The position numbers and the translations under genes are program-made. A stretch of 64,000 nt of DNA from Selenomonas sputigena_A (GTDB lineage: Bacteria > Bacillota > Negativicutes > Selenomonadales > Selenomonadaceae): NCBI RefSeq assembly GCF_051603425.1, contig NZ_CP194411.1, positions 1,488,001 to 1,552,000 on the forward strand, read 5' to 3'. Positions within the stretch are counted from its first letter, which is position 1; each line of letters starts with the position of its first letter. Under the pieces are notes generated by a model. It made no database searches. It was given only the letters and a program-made list of their open reading frames with translations, and was not told the origin of the DNA. This document shows positions 42,733 through 52,974 of this stretch, one piece after another.

Positions 42733-45567
42733 ATGAAAATATCGGCCTGCTATATTGCGAAAAATGAAGAAAAGAATATAAAAAAGTCTCTGGACAGCAT
42801 TGGAGACAGCGTGGATGAGATCGTTGTGCTCGATACGGGATCCTCGGACGATACCTGCATGATTGTGCAGAATTATCCGAAAGCACAGCTTTTTCGGTCC
42901 GTATGGCGCGATGATTTTGCGGCGGCGCGCAACGAAGCGCTTCGCTATGCAACAGGTGATTGGGTTGTTTTTCTCGATGCGGACGAAAGTTTTTCGGAGG
43001 AAACACGGAGAAATCTGCGCCGCATCATTGAGGAAAATGGGCGGGATTATGATGCCCTGGCTATAAAGATTGAGAATCTTGATATCGAGAACGGTACGGC
43101 AAAACGCATCGATCACACCTATGTCGTGCGCGCTTTTCGCCGCACGCCTGCGATCCGTTATGAAGGGCGCATCCATGAGCATATCGTACGCGAGGATGCG
43201 GAGCTTCGCCTTGGCTTTGTGCCGGAGGACGAACTCCTTGTGCTCCATACGGGTTATACGCCGAGCCGTTTGAAGGAAAAGTCGGAGCGCAACTTAAAGT
43301 TTCTTTTGCGGGAATTGGAACAGACGAAGGAGCCGCAAGAACTATATCGCTATCTCGCTGAAGCTTATGAAGGAATGGACGATACGGCGCATGCCCTGCA
43401 TTACGCACGCCTCGACATCGCAGACGGACCGCGGCCCGTTCTTTTCGCGAGCCGCTGCTACCGCATGCTGCTCTATACGCTGCCTGCAGGAGAGGAGCGC
43501 ACTGCCGTGTTGGAGAAAGCTGTGCGTGATTTCCCTCGCATCCCGGAATTTCATGCCGAATATGCCGAGCATCTTGCACAGGAGTTGAAATTTGCCGAGG
43601 CGATTCCGGCGATGCAGCGCGCCTTTCAGGCCTATGCTGCGCATGAGGAGGACGGCGAGGCAATGGAGTTTGACGACGCGATGCTCGTTGTGGCGAAGCA
43701 GCGCTGCGCTCTTTGGCAAGAGATTGTGAAGGGGGAAAAAACGCTGAAGATCTCGGCATGTGCTATCGTACGCGATGAGGCGCGCGACATGCCGCGCTGG
43801 CTGGAAAATACGGCGGTTTACAGCGATGAACGCATCGTCGTCGATACGGGTTCGCACGACGGGACGAGGGATCTTGCTCTTGCAGCGGGCGCTATGGTTT
43901 ATGATTACGCATGGCAGGACGATTTTGCTGCAGCAAAGAATGCGGCGCTTTCCCATGCGACGGGAGAATGGATCGCCTTCCTCGATGCCGATGAGTATTT
44001 TGCCCTGCCGCATACGGTGCGCCCTTATCTGGCAGCGCTGTCCGTACAGGAACCGAGCATCGAAGCGGTCATGCTGACGATTGCGAATCTCGACGAGGAT
44101 GACCATTTCAGGGAGATTCACCGCTTTCCCACCGTACGTCTTTTTCGGCGCAGGAAGGGCATTGCCTTTAGCGGGCGGATCCACGAGGCGGTTTGCAAGA
44201 AGGACGGCCGGCTTGAGATCAAACTGGAAAGAAAGCATTTGCTTGTCAACCATCTCGGTTATTCCATGGGGCGCATCATGAAGAAAATGGAGCGCAATTT
44301 CACGCTCCTGCAGGAAGATATCAAAGAAAACGGTGAACAGCCCGGTCATTACCGTTATTTGGCAGACTGCTATATCGCTTTCGGCGATTGGAAAAAGGCG
44401 CTCTACTATGCTTTGGCGGCGCTTGATTCCCCTGCGACCACGATTGGCAGCGACAGTGATATGTACAGGACAGCCCTGCGCGCGATGCGGGAATGCGGCA
44501 TGGAGCCAGACGATATGCTTGCCTTGGCGGAAAAGGCAAGAGCGTCTTTTCCGGATCTGCCTGATTTTTACGCGGAAGAGGGCATGATCCTTTCTTCCAT
44601 GGGCAGGCTGCGTGAAGCCGCTGCCGCCTTTGAGCACGCCTTCACCCTCTTTGCACAGGGGGAAGGGAGAAGCTGGCAGGCCTCGTACTTTGCGGCGAAT
44701 GAGCCTGTTGCCCTCCGCCGTCTGGGGGAGATCTGCCTTGCACTTGGTGAACTGGAAAAGGCGAGGGAAGCCCTTGCATCTTCCCTGCGCTTGAATCCTT
44801 TCAGCGAGGAAGCGCTCGGAGCGTGGCAAAGAATGTGTGGATCGGATTCCGGCGAGTCGCTGCGAGCGTTTTTCCCGACGAGTGCAGAGGGACTGCGTTT
44901 TCTGGCACGTTGGGCGATGGCATCGGGAGAAGCGCAGCTGGCGCAGGAAACAGCTGCGGAGTTTGCAGCGCTGTGCGGTGAGCAGCTGCCTGAGAAGGAG
45001 TGCCTTGCGGCGTGGCAGAAACAGGATTGGGAGAAAATGGCGGACGAGGCGGCACGGGAAACTGCAGGCGCGATGCGGGATCTGTTCCTTGTGCTGCTTC
45101 AAGCGCTGGCGCAGGGATTCCGCCTGCAGGAACACAGGACAGAAATGCGGCCGCTGCTGCCTGAACTGCAGCAGATTTTGCACTGCTATGAGAAAGAGGA
45201 GCCGATGGAGGCTGAACTCTGGGAGCAGTATCAGGCATTTCTGCTGCCTCTGGCGCAAAGACTGCCGAGCGATGCGCTGCTGCGCTATGTGCGATTGGGT
45301 GTATCCCTGCCGCCGGAAAAAAAGAGAGAAATGTCCGTCCGTCTTATGGCGGCAGAAAAATGGCAGGCGGCATTGCTGCTGCTGGAAGTTGTTCCTGCGG
45401 ATTCTCCCGTTGCAGACGATTCTTTTTGGCATGATGCGGGCATTTGTTTCTATCAAACGGGCAATTTCCCTGCGGCAAAGGAATGTTTTTCCCGTGCGCG
45501 CGGCATGGGCTCAGAAGCGAAGGATATTTCTGCCTATGAAGCATGGATAAAGGAGGTCGGGGCATGA
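42733..45567 (+). CDS. Double GT2 glycosyltransferase with TPR-like regions
   Basis: 944 residues. First GT2 domain (SunS-like) at about 1-230: ISACYIAKNEEKNIKKSLDS, DTGSSDDT and metal-binding FLDADES near 80. Helical TPR-like repeats follow. A second GT2 domain begins near 337 (KISACAIVRDEARDMPRWLE, DTGSHDGT, FLDADEY near 416). The last 370 residues are helical repeats. Both catalytic sites look intact. No signal peptide; it probably acts in the cytoplasm on a protein or sugar chain. AGGTTATC precedes the ATG. First gene of the array; its stop overlaps the next start. Confidence 0.88.
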   Translation: MKISACYIAKNEEKNIKKSLDSIGDSVDEIVVLDTGSSDDTCMIVQNYPKAQLFRSVWRDDFAAARNEALRYATGDWVVFLDADESFSEETRRNLRRIIEENGRDYDALAIKIENLDIENGTAKRIDHTYVVRAFRRTPAIRYEGRIHEHIVREDAELRLGFVPEDELLVLHTGYTPSRLKEKSERNLKFLLRELEQTKEPQELYRYLAEAYEGMDDTAHALHYARLDIADGPRPVLFASRCYRMLLYTLPAGEERTAVLEKAVRDFPRIPEFHAEYAEHLAQELKFAEAIPAMQRAFQAYAAHEEDGEAMEFDDAMLVVAKQRCALWQEIVKGEKTLKISACAIVRDEARDMPRWLENTAVYSDERIVVDTGSHDGTRDLALAAGAMVYDYAWQDDFAAAKNAALSHATGEWIAFLDADEYFALPHTVRPYLAALSVQEPSIEAVMLTIANLDEDDHFREIHRFPTVRLFRRRKGIAFSGRIHEAVCKKDGRLEIKLERKHLLVNHLGYSMGRIMKKMERNFTLLQEDIKENGEQPGHYRYLADCYIAFGDWKKALYYALAALDSPATTIGSDSDMYRTALRAMRECGMEPDDMLALAEKARASFPDLPDFYAEEGMILSSMGRLREAAAAFEHAFTLFAQGEGRSWQASYFAANEPVALRRLGEICLALGELEKAREALASSLRLNPFSEEALGAWQRMCGSDSGESLRAFFPTSAEGLRFLARWAMASGEAQLAQETAAEFAALCGEQLPEKECLAAWQKQDWEKMADEAARETAGAMRDLFLVLLQALAQGFRLQEHRTEMRPLLPELQQILHCYEKEEPMEAELWEQYQAFLLPLAQRLPSDALLRYVRLGVSLPPEKKREMSVRLMAAEKWQAALLLLEVVPADSPVADDSFWHDAGICFYQTGNFPAAKECFSRARGMGSEAKDISAYEAWIKEVGA

Positions 45568-47948
45568 AGCTCTCCGCCTGCGTGATTGTGAAAAACGAAG
45601 AGGAAAATATCGGCACTTGGCTCAATTCGATGAAAAAGCTCGCCGATGAGATGATCGTTGTCGATACGGGATCGACCGATCGTACGGTTGAAATGGCAAA
45701 AGCGGCGGGAGCGCGTGTATTTCACCATCCATGGCAGAACGACTTTGCCGCTGCGAAGAATTATGCACTGGAAAAAGCCGAGGGAGATTGGATTCTTTTT
45801 CTTGACGCCGACGAGTATTTCAGTCCGCAGACAATCGGCAAGGTACGTCCGATGCTGCAGAAGGTGGAAAGGAGCAAGAAGCCCATCGTCGGCGTGATCT
45901 GCCGTCTCGTCAACATCGACAAGGATCAGGGAAACCGTTTTACGGGTGCTATTTTTCAGCTGCGTATTTTTAAGAACAGCCCCGATTTGCGTTACGAGGG
46001 AAAGATTCATGAGCGCATTGTCGACAAGCGCAAAGACGAACATGAGATGTTTGCAACGCCGGAGCTTGTAATCTTTCATACGGGATATTCGCTCCATCTG
46101 ATTCGCAGGAAACTCGAGCGCAATCTCGAATTTTTGCGCCAAAAGGAAGCTGAAGAGGGGGAGTCCTTGGATGACGCCCTGCACTATATGGACTGTTACT
46201 TCGGCTTGGGGGATTTCACCAAGGCGGAGGAGTACGCACGCAAGGCGATTGCGAGCGAGATTGTCTATTTGGGGCGCGAAGGCGTCGAGTATTGGGGTCT
46301 GACCCGCGCACTGCTCGCCGCAAAGCGTCCGAGGGAAGAAATTCTGCCGATTTTGAAAGAGGCGATGGGGAAGTATCCCGATCTGGCGGAATTTCCCATG
46401 GAGTATGGCTTGCTTGTATGGGAGGAGCACGATTATCTGCTGGCGGAAAGGATGTTTCGCCGCGGTCTTGAGCTAAAGGAAAAGGCGCCCAAATCGCTCC
46501 GCTCCGACAACTCCCTGCAGATGCTTCCGTTTGTCTATATGTATTTGGGAAAGCTGGCGATGATGCGCCGCCGGCCGGAGGAGGCCGCCGATTTCTTTTT
46601 GCGGGCCGTCAGGGAATATCCATACGATAAGCGGCTGTTTCTTGCGCTCTATGACATATTGGAAGGGCAGGAAGCGGCGGATATCATCGCGCTCCTCGAC
46701 ACGCTTTACGATAGGGAGCAGGATGCGGCCTTTCTTGTGGAGGCTCTTAGGGAACGCATGCCGACGCCGGTCGCCGCCTATTATGGGCGTTTTTTGCCGC
46801 CCGAAAAGCGCGACAAGACATTTCTTTATATGGCGGCGGGGCGCTCGGATGCGGCGGGTGTTGAATTTTCTGCACGGCTTTCCAGTTTTTCCGCTCTGCT
46901 TGCCGAGGCAAAAGGTGCGCAGCATATTCTGCCGGAAGAAGACGGCGCCTCGCTCCTATTGGCGGATGCGTACAAGGCGCGTTGGCGCAAAAAGGCACTG
47001 CCTCTCGTCAGCATCATGATTCCGACGTATAACCGTCCCGAGTTCTTTGAACTTGCGCTGCAGAGCGCTTTGCGGCAGGATTATGAAAATCTTGAGATCA
47101 TCGTCTGTGACAACAGTACGGACGATCGGACGAAAAGTCTTGTTGAAAAATATCTGGGAGACAGCCGTCTGTACTACAAGAGAAACAAGGAAGCAAAGAC
47201 AAAAGAAGAAAACTTTGCTCCGTTTGAGCATCTTGTACAGGGGGAATACTTGCAGTGGCTGATGGATGACGACATTCTGCTCGACGGCAAGATCTCGAAG
47301 ATGATGCGCGCATTCCGCGAAAATCCCGCAGCAAGTCTTGTGACTTCGAGGCGCGCCCTGATTGATGAAAACGGCTGCTTCCTTGAAAATATACATGTGA
47401 GCGGCGTACCTGAAAGCGAGGCGGAGTATTCCGTATTCCGGGCGGAAGATGCAGGAAGGGAAACGCTCGTGAATATCCGCAACTTCCTCGGGGAGCCGTC
47501 GGCTGTGATTTTCCGGCGTGCGGATCTCAAGAACCACTACTGGCAGGCCGAGAGCCGCGGCTACCGCACGATTTCCGATATAGCGATGTGGCTGGAGCTC
47601 TTGGAGAAGGGCGACTGCATCTTCTTCCAGAAGCCCTTGAGCTGCTATCGCCGCCATGCGGCGCAGGAAGGGCAGCAGGCAGCTGTCGTTCTCTTGAGCC
47701 GCTTGGAATGGCTGCGCCTGATCGAAGAGTATTACGAGCGGCGCATCTTCCTCACGTCGGAGGAGGAGTACCGCAGGCCATTGGAATTGCTGTACGGCGA
47801 ATACCTGGAGCAGCGCGATTATTTTGACCGCGCTGCGGCGGGAGAATATTGGCAGAAGTACGAGGAAGCGATGCGCGGCGTACGCCGTGTTTTGGAAAAT
47901 CTAAAGAAAAAGGAGCGAGCGCATGGCAAGCGAAAAGGAAAAAGGTAA
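45564..47948 (+). CDS. Glycosyltransferase with two different GT2 domains
   Basis: 794 residues. N-terminal GT2 of the SunS-like type (KLSACVIVKNEEENIGTWLN, DTGSTDRT, FLDADEYF near 85) is followed by helical repeats. From about 479 there is a classic GT2 domain, PLVSIMIPTYNRPEFFELAL with CDNSTDD and metal site LMDDDILLDGKI near 568. Start is ATG 45564, after AGGAGGTC, with a 4-base overlap of the previous stop. Acceptor and donor unknown. Confidence 0.87.
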   Translation: MKLSACVIVKNEEENIGTWLNSMKKLADEMIVVDTGSTDRTVEMAKAAGARVFHHPWQNDFAAAKNYALEKAEGDWILFLDADEYFSPQTIGKVRPMLQKVERSKKPIVGVICRLVNIDKDQGNRFTGAIFQLRIFKNSPDLRYEGKIHERIVDKRKDEHEMFATPELVIFHTGYSLHLIRRKLERNLEFLRQKEAEEGESLDDALHYMDCYFGLGDFTKAEEYARKAIASEIVYLGREGVEYWGLTRALLAAKRPREEILPILKEAMGKYPDLAEFPMEYGLLVWEEHDYLLAERMFRRGLELKEKAPKSLRSDNSLQMLPFVYMYLGKLAMMRRRPEEAADFFLRAVREYPYDKRLFLALYDILEGQEAADIIALLDTLYDREQDAAFLVEALRERMPTPVAAYYGRFLPPEKRDKTFLYMAAGRSDAAGVEFSARLSSFSALLAEAKGAQHILPEEDGASLLLADAYKARWRKKALPLVSIMIPTYNRPEFFELALQSALRQDYENLEIIVCDNSTDDRTKSLVEKYLGDSRLYYKRNKEAKTKEENFAPFEHLVQGEYLQWLMDDDILLDGKISKMMRAFRENPAASLVTSRRALIDENGCFLENIHVSGVPESEAEYSVFRAEDAGRETLVNIRNFLGEPSAVIFRRADLKNHYWQAESRGYRTISDIAMWLELLEKGDCIFFQKPLSCYRRHAAQEGQQAAVVLLSRLEWLRLIEEYYERRIFLTSEEEYRRPLELLYGEYLEQRDYFDRAAAGEYWQKYEEAMRGVRRVLENLKKKERAHGKRKGKR

Positions 47949-50900
47949 GCTGCGCGAGAAAATTGATGCGTGCCTTGCGCTACGCGATTTCGACGGTGCG
48001 CTTGCCGCTGTGCGGGAGCTGGCAAAAGATGCATCGGCAGAGGCGGAGGCTCTGGGCGCTGCTGCGAGCATCCACATTGAGGCGGGGGACTACGAGGGAG
48101 CGGCGCCGCTTGCGGCGGCACTGCTGCAGAAGGAGCCACAGTCCGTCTATGGAGCGTTCCTTCAAGCGCGGCTTTTTTTTGCCGAGGGAAAATACATTTC
48201 CGCTCGGCAAACTCTTACCACGCTTCTGGCCAGGGAAAAAGCGCTTGCCCCTGCCTATGCGGAGAAGGTCTATAATCTCCTCGGGCAGACGGCGCGTGCG
48301 CTCGGCTTTGCCGAAGAAGCGGCGCATGCCTATGAAAAGGCGGCATCGGCTGCCGAAAGCGCGGAGCTTCGTGCTATGGAATGGAGCAATTATCTCTTTG
48401 GCCTGCATTTTTTGTCTGTGTCGCAGGAAGACGTTTATCGTGCGCATCAGGCCTACGAGAACCTTTTTCAGGATGTGCGCCCGTTTCTCCATCGTTCTCT
48501 GCAGAAGCGGCGTAAGATCCGCATCGGCTACATCTCGCCCGATCTGCGCCGTCATGTCGTCCTGCGCTTTGCCGAAGCCTTGTTTACGCATTATGATGCA
48601 GACCGATTCGAGGTTTACTGCTATCAGAATAGTCCCGAAGATGAGGAGAGCCGCCGCATCATGCAGCTCGTCGATGTCTGGCGCAATATTTCACCGTTCT
48701 CGCCGAAGGAAGCGGCGCGCCGCATTTACGAGGACGGCATCGACATCCTTGTCGACCTTGCCGGTCATACGCGCGGCACGGTGCTTCCCATACTCGCTCA
48801 TCGTCCGGCGCCGGTACAGATTTCCGGCATCGGCTATTTCGATACGACGGGGCTCTCCGCTGTCGATTATGTGCTTGGCGATATATGGCTGGACGGGGAG
48901 CCGCAGGGGATGAAGGAAGCCCCTTTCTTTACGGAAAAACTGCTCGTGCTGCCGCATACGCATCTTTGCTATACGCCTGCGCCTGATGCGCCGCCGACAG
49001 GAGCTGCACCGTGCCTGGCGCGCGGCTATGTGACCTTTGGCGGTTTCAATGCGTTTGCCAAGGCATCGGATGAGGCGCTCAGGGCATGGGCGCGCATTCT
49101 CGCGCTCGTGCCGGAATCGCGCCTGCTCTTGAAATCCGCGGCTTTTTCGAACGAGGAAGGGCGCATCGCCGCTATGGAGCGTCTGCAGGCGGCGGGCATA
49201 GAACCTGCGCGCGTCGAACTGCGTCCGGATACGAAGGACTATCTCGCGGAGTATCACGATGTCGATATCGCGCTCGACACCTTTCCCTATCCGGGCGGAG
49301 GCACGACCTTTGACGCGCTCTATATGGGCGTGCCTGTCGTGGCGCTCAAGGGCAGTTCCCACGGCAGCCGCTTCGGCTTCAGCATCCTCGCCAATCTTGG
49401 CCTTGAGGAATTGGCGGCGCAGGATGCGGCGAGCTATATAGAAAAGGCGGCGGCACTTGCGAAGGACCAAGAACTTCTTTGTACCCTGCATAGAAATCTG
49501 TGCGTTATGATGAAAAATTCGCCGTTGATGGATGCCGCCGCCTATACGTCTGCGGTCGAGGACGCCTATGCTTCTGCGCTTGCCGCCTATGACGCTGCGC
49601 CGCGAGTGATTTCTCCCGAGGAGGGCGCAAAGCTTTCCATCGCGCTCAAGCGGTTTTTTGCTGCGGGTGATTTGCGCCAGGCAATCGCTGCTGCAGATGC
49701 CCTTCTTTTGGGCGGCAAGGCATCGCGCGATCTATGGCGTCTGGCGGCGGGGCTTTATATCGATGCCGGGGAAGGAGAAAACGCCTATCGTGCGGCGGAA
49801 CTGTATCTCGCGGGTACAGACGATGGTTTTGGGCTTCTTCTGCGGGCGCGCGCCGTCTTTCTGCTCGGATGCTGGCAGGAGGCGCTTGCTGATGTACGGC
49901 GTGCGCTTGAGCGCGGCACGCTCGCACGGGGAGAGCAGGTACTCGCATATAATCTCATCGCACGCATCTGCCGCAGCCTAGGCGAGGTGGAGGAAGCGCT
50001 GGCAGCGGAAAGGGAAGCCTTCGAGGTTTCTGAAACGCTTGAGGATCAGGCGGCCTCATGGAGCAATTATCTCTTTGCCTTGCATTATGCTGAGCGCGAG
50101 CCGCATTTTATGTTGGAAGCGGCGCGACGCTTCGGGAAGCTGTTTGCCGCTGTACCGCGCGCCAAGCACCAACGGAGAAGGCGTAAGAAACTCCGTATCG
50201 GTTATATTTCGCCGGATTTCTGCTTCCATATCGTCGCACTCTTCAGCTTCTCCTTTTTTACGCATTTCGACCGCAGCCGTTTCGAGGTCTACGGCTATTC
50301 ACTCTGCGGCGAGAACGCGATGGCACAGGAACTGGCCTCGTCCGCTTCTGCCTGGCGCTATGTGGACGGCTTGCCTGCCGCAGAAATCGCAGGCATCATC
50401 GAGGCGGATGGGATCGATATCCTCTTCGACCTTTCGGGACACAGTGCGAACAACGCTTTGCCTGTGCTTGCCCATCGCCCTGCGCCCGTGCAGATTTCCG
50501 GCATCGGTTATTTCGATACGACGGGACTTCCCACGGTCGACTACTTCCTTACGGATGTGCAGATCGATCCGCCGGGTGAGAACGACGCCGGCTTTACGGA
50601 GAAACTGCTGCGCCTGCCGGAGAGCCACCTCTGCTATCGTGCGAGCCGCGCGGGGCAGGATTCGCGTATAGCGCCTTTGCCCGCGAAAGAAAAGGGTTTC
50701 ATCACTTTCGGCTGTTTCAACAACTTCGCGAAGATTACCGATGAAATGCTGCGCCTTTGGGCAAAGATTCTTTCCGCCGTGCCGCATTCGCGCCTCTTCC
50801 TCAAGACGGCGGTCTTTGACACGGCGGACGGCAGGGAAGCGGCGTTTCGCCGTTTGGAAGCGGCAGGAATCGACCTCGCACGCCTCCGGACGGAAGGCCA

Positions 50901-52974
50901 TACGGCAGAGTATCTTGAGGCCTACGGTGAAGTCGATATCGCGCTTGATACTTACCCGTATCCCGGCGGCGGCACGACGTGCGATGCGCTCTACATGGGC
51001 GTGCCCGTCGTCACTCTTATGGGAACGAGGCACGGCGCGCGTTTCGGTGCGAGCTTATTGGAAAATATCGGCCTTGCCGCTTCCTGCTGCGCGGATACGT
51101 CCGCCGCCTATCTGGAAAAGGCCTGCACTCTTGCCGCTGACATAGAGGCGTTGGCGTTCCTGCGCCGCAGCCTGCGCGCACGCATGGAGGCTTCGTCTTT
51201 GATGGATGCAGCACGCTATATGACGCATATGGAAGCGGCGTACGAAAAAATCTGGGCGCATTGGCTTGGGGATGATGAAAAGAAGCGGCGGGAGGTGCTG
51301 CTGCCCCAATGGGAAAGGGAGGCGGATGAAGCCTTTGCAGCACGCGAATGGCGAAAATTCCTCGGCAAAGCGGCGGCTCTTTTGGCTCTCGACGCTGCTT
51401 CGGACCGTCTCCTTCTGGGCATGGGGTTTGCTTCATTGCAGCTGGAGGAGGCGGCGCGAGCCCGCGTCTATCTGGAAATGGCGCTGGAAAAAGCCGGCGA
51501 CAATGAGCCTGAGATCCTGCAGGTTCTTGCCGAGGCACAGAAAATGCAGGGCGACCACAAGGCGGCTTTGGCCAGCGTGAAAAAGGCGGAGGCACTCTTA
51601 GATCCGACGGAGGAAACCGGCGAATTTCGCTGTCGTCTTGCACTTGCGCGCGCCCATGCGGCGCGTCAGCTCGGCTTTGCCGCTGAAGCTGCAGATGCTT
51701 ATCGTGAGGCTGCTGCCCTGGGGACAAATCTCCGTGCGCGCACCGAAGCCTACAGCTCGTATCTGCTTGCGCTGCACAGCACGCGAATCGGCAGGGAGGA
51801 ACTTTTTGAGGCGCATCGAGGCTATGGAAAGCTTCTGGGAGATATCCGCCCGTTTGCTCCGCGTGCCGTGGGAAAGCATGGAAAGATTCGCATCGGTTAT
51901 CTATCGCCCGATTTTCGCCGCCATGTTATGTTTTCCTTTATTTACGGACTTTTTGTGCGCTTTGACCGCAGCGCGTTCGAGGTATTCGCCTACGCGCTCA
52001 GCGAGCAGGAAGACGGCTTCACGGCAGCTTTGCGAGAACAGGCGACGGCTTGGCGCAGGATGGCGGGGATCTCTTATGCGGAAATCGCCGCAAAGATAAG
52101 AGAGGACGAGATCGATATCCTTGTCGATCTTGCAGGGCACAGCACGGGCGGCGCACTGCCCGTGCTCGCTTATCGCCCGGCTCCTGTGCAGGTTTCAGGG
52201 CTTGGCTACGTCAACACGACGGGGCTTTCCTTGGTCGATTATTTTCTTACGGACGACATCGTCGACCCGCCGGGGCAGCAGGAGGCTTTTTTCACGGAAG
52301 AACCTGTCTGCCTTACGAGCCAGTTCCTCTATACGGCGCAGAGCGATGTGCCGGAACCGGCGGGCACGCCTTGCAGGGAAAGGGGATATATTGTTTTCGG
52401 CGTGTTCAGTCATTGGTACAAGGTTACGGATGAAATGCTCTTCCTCTGGCGGGAAATCATGGAGCGTGTGCCGAAGAGCCGCCTGCTCGTCAAGTGCCAG
52501 GAGTTTTTTGCTCCTGTCATGCAGGAAGAGGCGCTGCGCCGCATGAGGAAGACAGGAATGGACATTGCACGCGTCGATCTCGAACCGGCGACAAGCGATT
52601 ATATGGAGCGCTACCTCGCTGTCGACATCGCACTCGATCCGTATCCGTATCCCGGCGGCGGCATGACGTGCGACGCACTCTTTATGGGCGTACCTGTCAT
52701 TACGCGGTATGGCAGGCGGCGCGGCTCGCGCTTCGGGCTGTCGCTCCTCAAGAATGCGGGATTTGCCGAGCTTGCCGCAGCCGATGACAAATCGTATGTC
52801 GAAAAGGCGGTGTCCCTGGCGCATGACGCAGCGCTTCTGGATGGCCTGCACAAGACGCTTCGCGTGAAATTTGCCGCGTCGCCCGTCATGCAGGGGGCAA
52901 ATTATCTAGGAGAGTTAGAGCAGTTTTACCGTATGGCAGTGGGATGGAAAAAGGAGGAACCGGGCAAGAGATGA
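47923..52974 (+). CDS. Giant protein with three tandem TPR-GT41 (OGT/SPINDLY-like) modules
   Basis: 1683 residues. Each module has a helical TPR-type part ending in SNYLF/SSYLL-LH, then a full GT41 domain: A about 197-536, B about 755-1102, C about 1319-1669. The His equivalent to human OGT H498 is seen in all three (SPDLRRH, SPDFCFH, SPDFRRH), as is the Lys equivalent to K842 (FNAFAK, FNNFAK, SHWYK). Modules A and B keep LDT-PYPGGGTT; C has LDPYPYPGGGMT and RRRGSRFG where A and B have SSHG/TRHG. No signal peptide. GT41 enzymes glycosylate Ser/Thr of proteins; FlmG of Caulobacter is a flagellin example. Overlaps the previous gene by 26 bases. Confidence 0.9.
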   Translation: MASEKEKGKLREKIDACLALRDFDGALAAVRELAKDASAEAEALGAAASIHIEAGDYEGAAPLAAALLQKEPQSVYGAFLQARLFFAEGKYISARQTLTTLLAREKALAPAYAEKVYNLLGQTARALGFAEEAAHAYEKAASAAESAELRAMEWSNYLFGLHFLSVSQEDVYRAHQAYENLFQDVRPFLHRSLQKRRKIRIGYISPDLRRHVVLRFAEALFTHYDADRFEVYCYQNSPEDEESRRIMQLVDVWRNISPFSPKEAARRIYEDGIDILVDLAGHTRGTVLPILAHRPAPVQISGIGYFDTTGLSAVDYVLGDIWLDGEPQGMKEAPFFTEKLLVLPHTHLCYTPAPDAPPTGAAPCLARGYVTFGGFNAFAKASDEALRAWARILALVPESRLLLKSAAFSNEEGRIAAMERLQAAGIEPARVELRPDTKDYLAEYHDVDIALDTFPYPGGGTTFDALYMGVPVVALKGSSHGSRFGFSILANLGLEELAAQDAASYIEKAAALAKDQELLCTLHRNLCVMMKNSPLMDAAAYTSAVEDAYASALAAYDAAPRVISPEEGAKLSIALKRFFAAGDLRQAIAAADALLLGGKASRDLWRLAAGLYIDAGEGENAYRAAELYLAGTDDGFGLLLRARAVFLLGCWQEALADVRRALERGTLARGEQVLAYNLIARICRSLGEVEEALAAEREAFEVSETLEDQAASWSNYLFALHYAEREPHFMLEAARRFGKLFAAVPRAKHQRRRRKKLRIGYISPDFCFHIVALFSFSFFTHFDRSRFEVYGYSLCGENAMAQELASSASAWRYVDGLPAAEIAGIIEADGIDILFDLSGHSANNALPVLAHRPAPVQISGIGYFDTTGLPTVDYFLTDVQIDPPGENDAGFTEKLLRLPESHLCYRASRAGQDSRIAPLPAKEKGFITFGCFNNFAKITDEMLRLWAKILSAVPHSRLFLKTAVFDTADGREAAFRRLEAAGIDLARLRTEGHTAEYLEAYGEVDIALDTYPYPGGGTTCDALYMGVPVVTLMGTRHGARFGASLLENIGLAASCCADTSAAYLEKACTLAADIEALAFLRRSLRARMEASSLMDAARYMTHMEAAYEKIWAHWLGDDEKKRREVLLPQWEREADEAFAAREWRKFLGKAAALLALDAASDRLLLGMGFASLQLEEAARARVYLEMALEKAGDNEPEILQVLAEAQKMQGDHKAALASVKKAEALLDPTEETGEFRCRLALARAHAARQLGFAAEAADAYREAAALGTNLRARTEAYSSYLLALHSTRIGREELFEAHRGYGKLLGDIRPFAPRAVGKHGKIRIGYLSPDFRRHVMFSFIYGLFVRFDRSAFEVFAYALSEQEDGFTAALREQATAWRRMAGISYAEIAAKIREDEIDILVDLAGHSTGGALPVLAYRPAPVQVSGLGYVNTTGLSLVDYFLTDDIVDPPGQQEAFFTEEPVCLTSQFLYTAQSDVPEPAGTPCRERGYIVFGVFSHWYKVTDEMLFLWREIMERVPKSRLLVKCQEFFAPVMQEEALRRMRKTGMDIARVDLEPATSDYMERYLAVDIALDPYPYPGGGMTCDALFMGVPVITRYGRRRGSRFGLSLLKNAGFAELAAADDKSYVEKAVSLAHDAALLDGLHKTLRVKFAASPVMQGANYLGELEQFYRMAVGWKKEEPGKR

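Noticed and set aside
41302..43248. 648-codon minus-strand frame opposite flagellin and the first array gene
   Set aside because: It spans the flagellin terminator and the array promoter, and both genes on the plus strand are certain.
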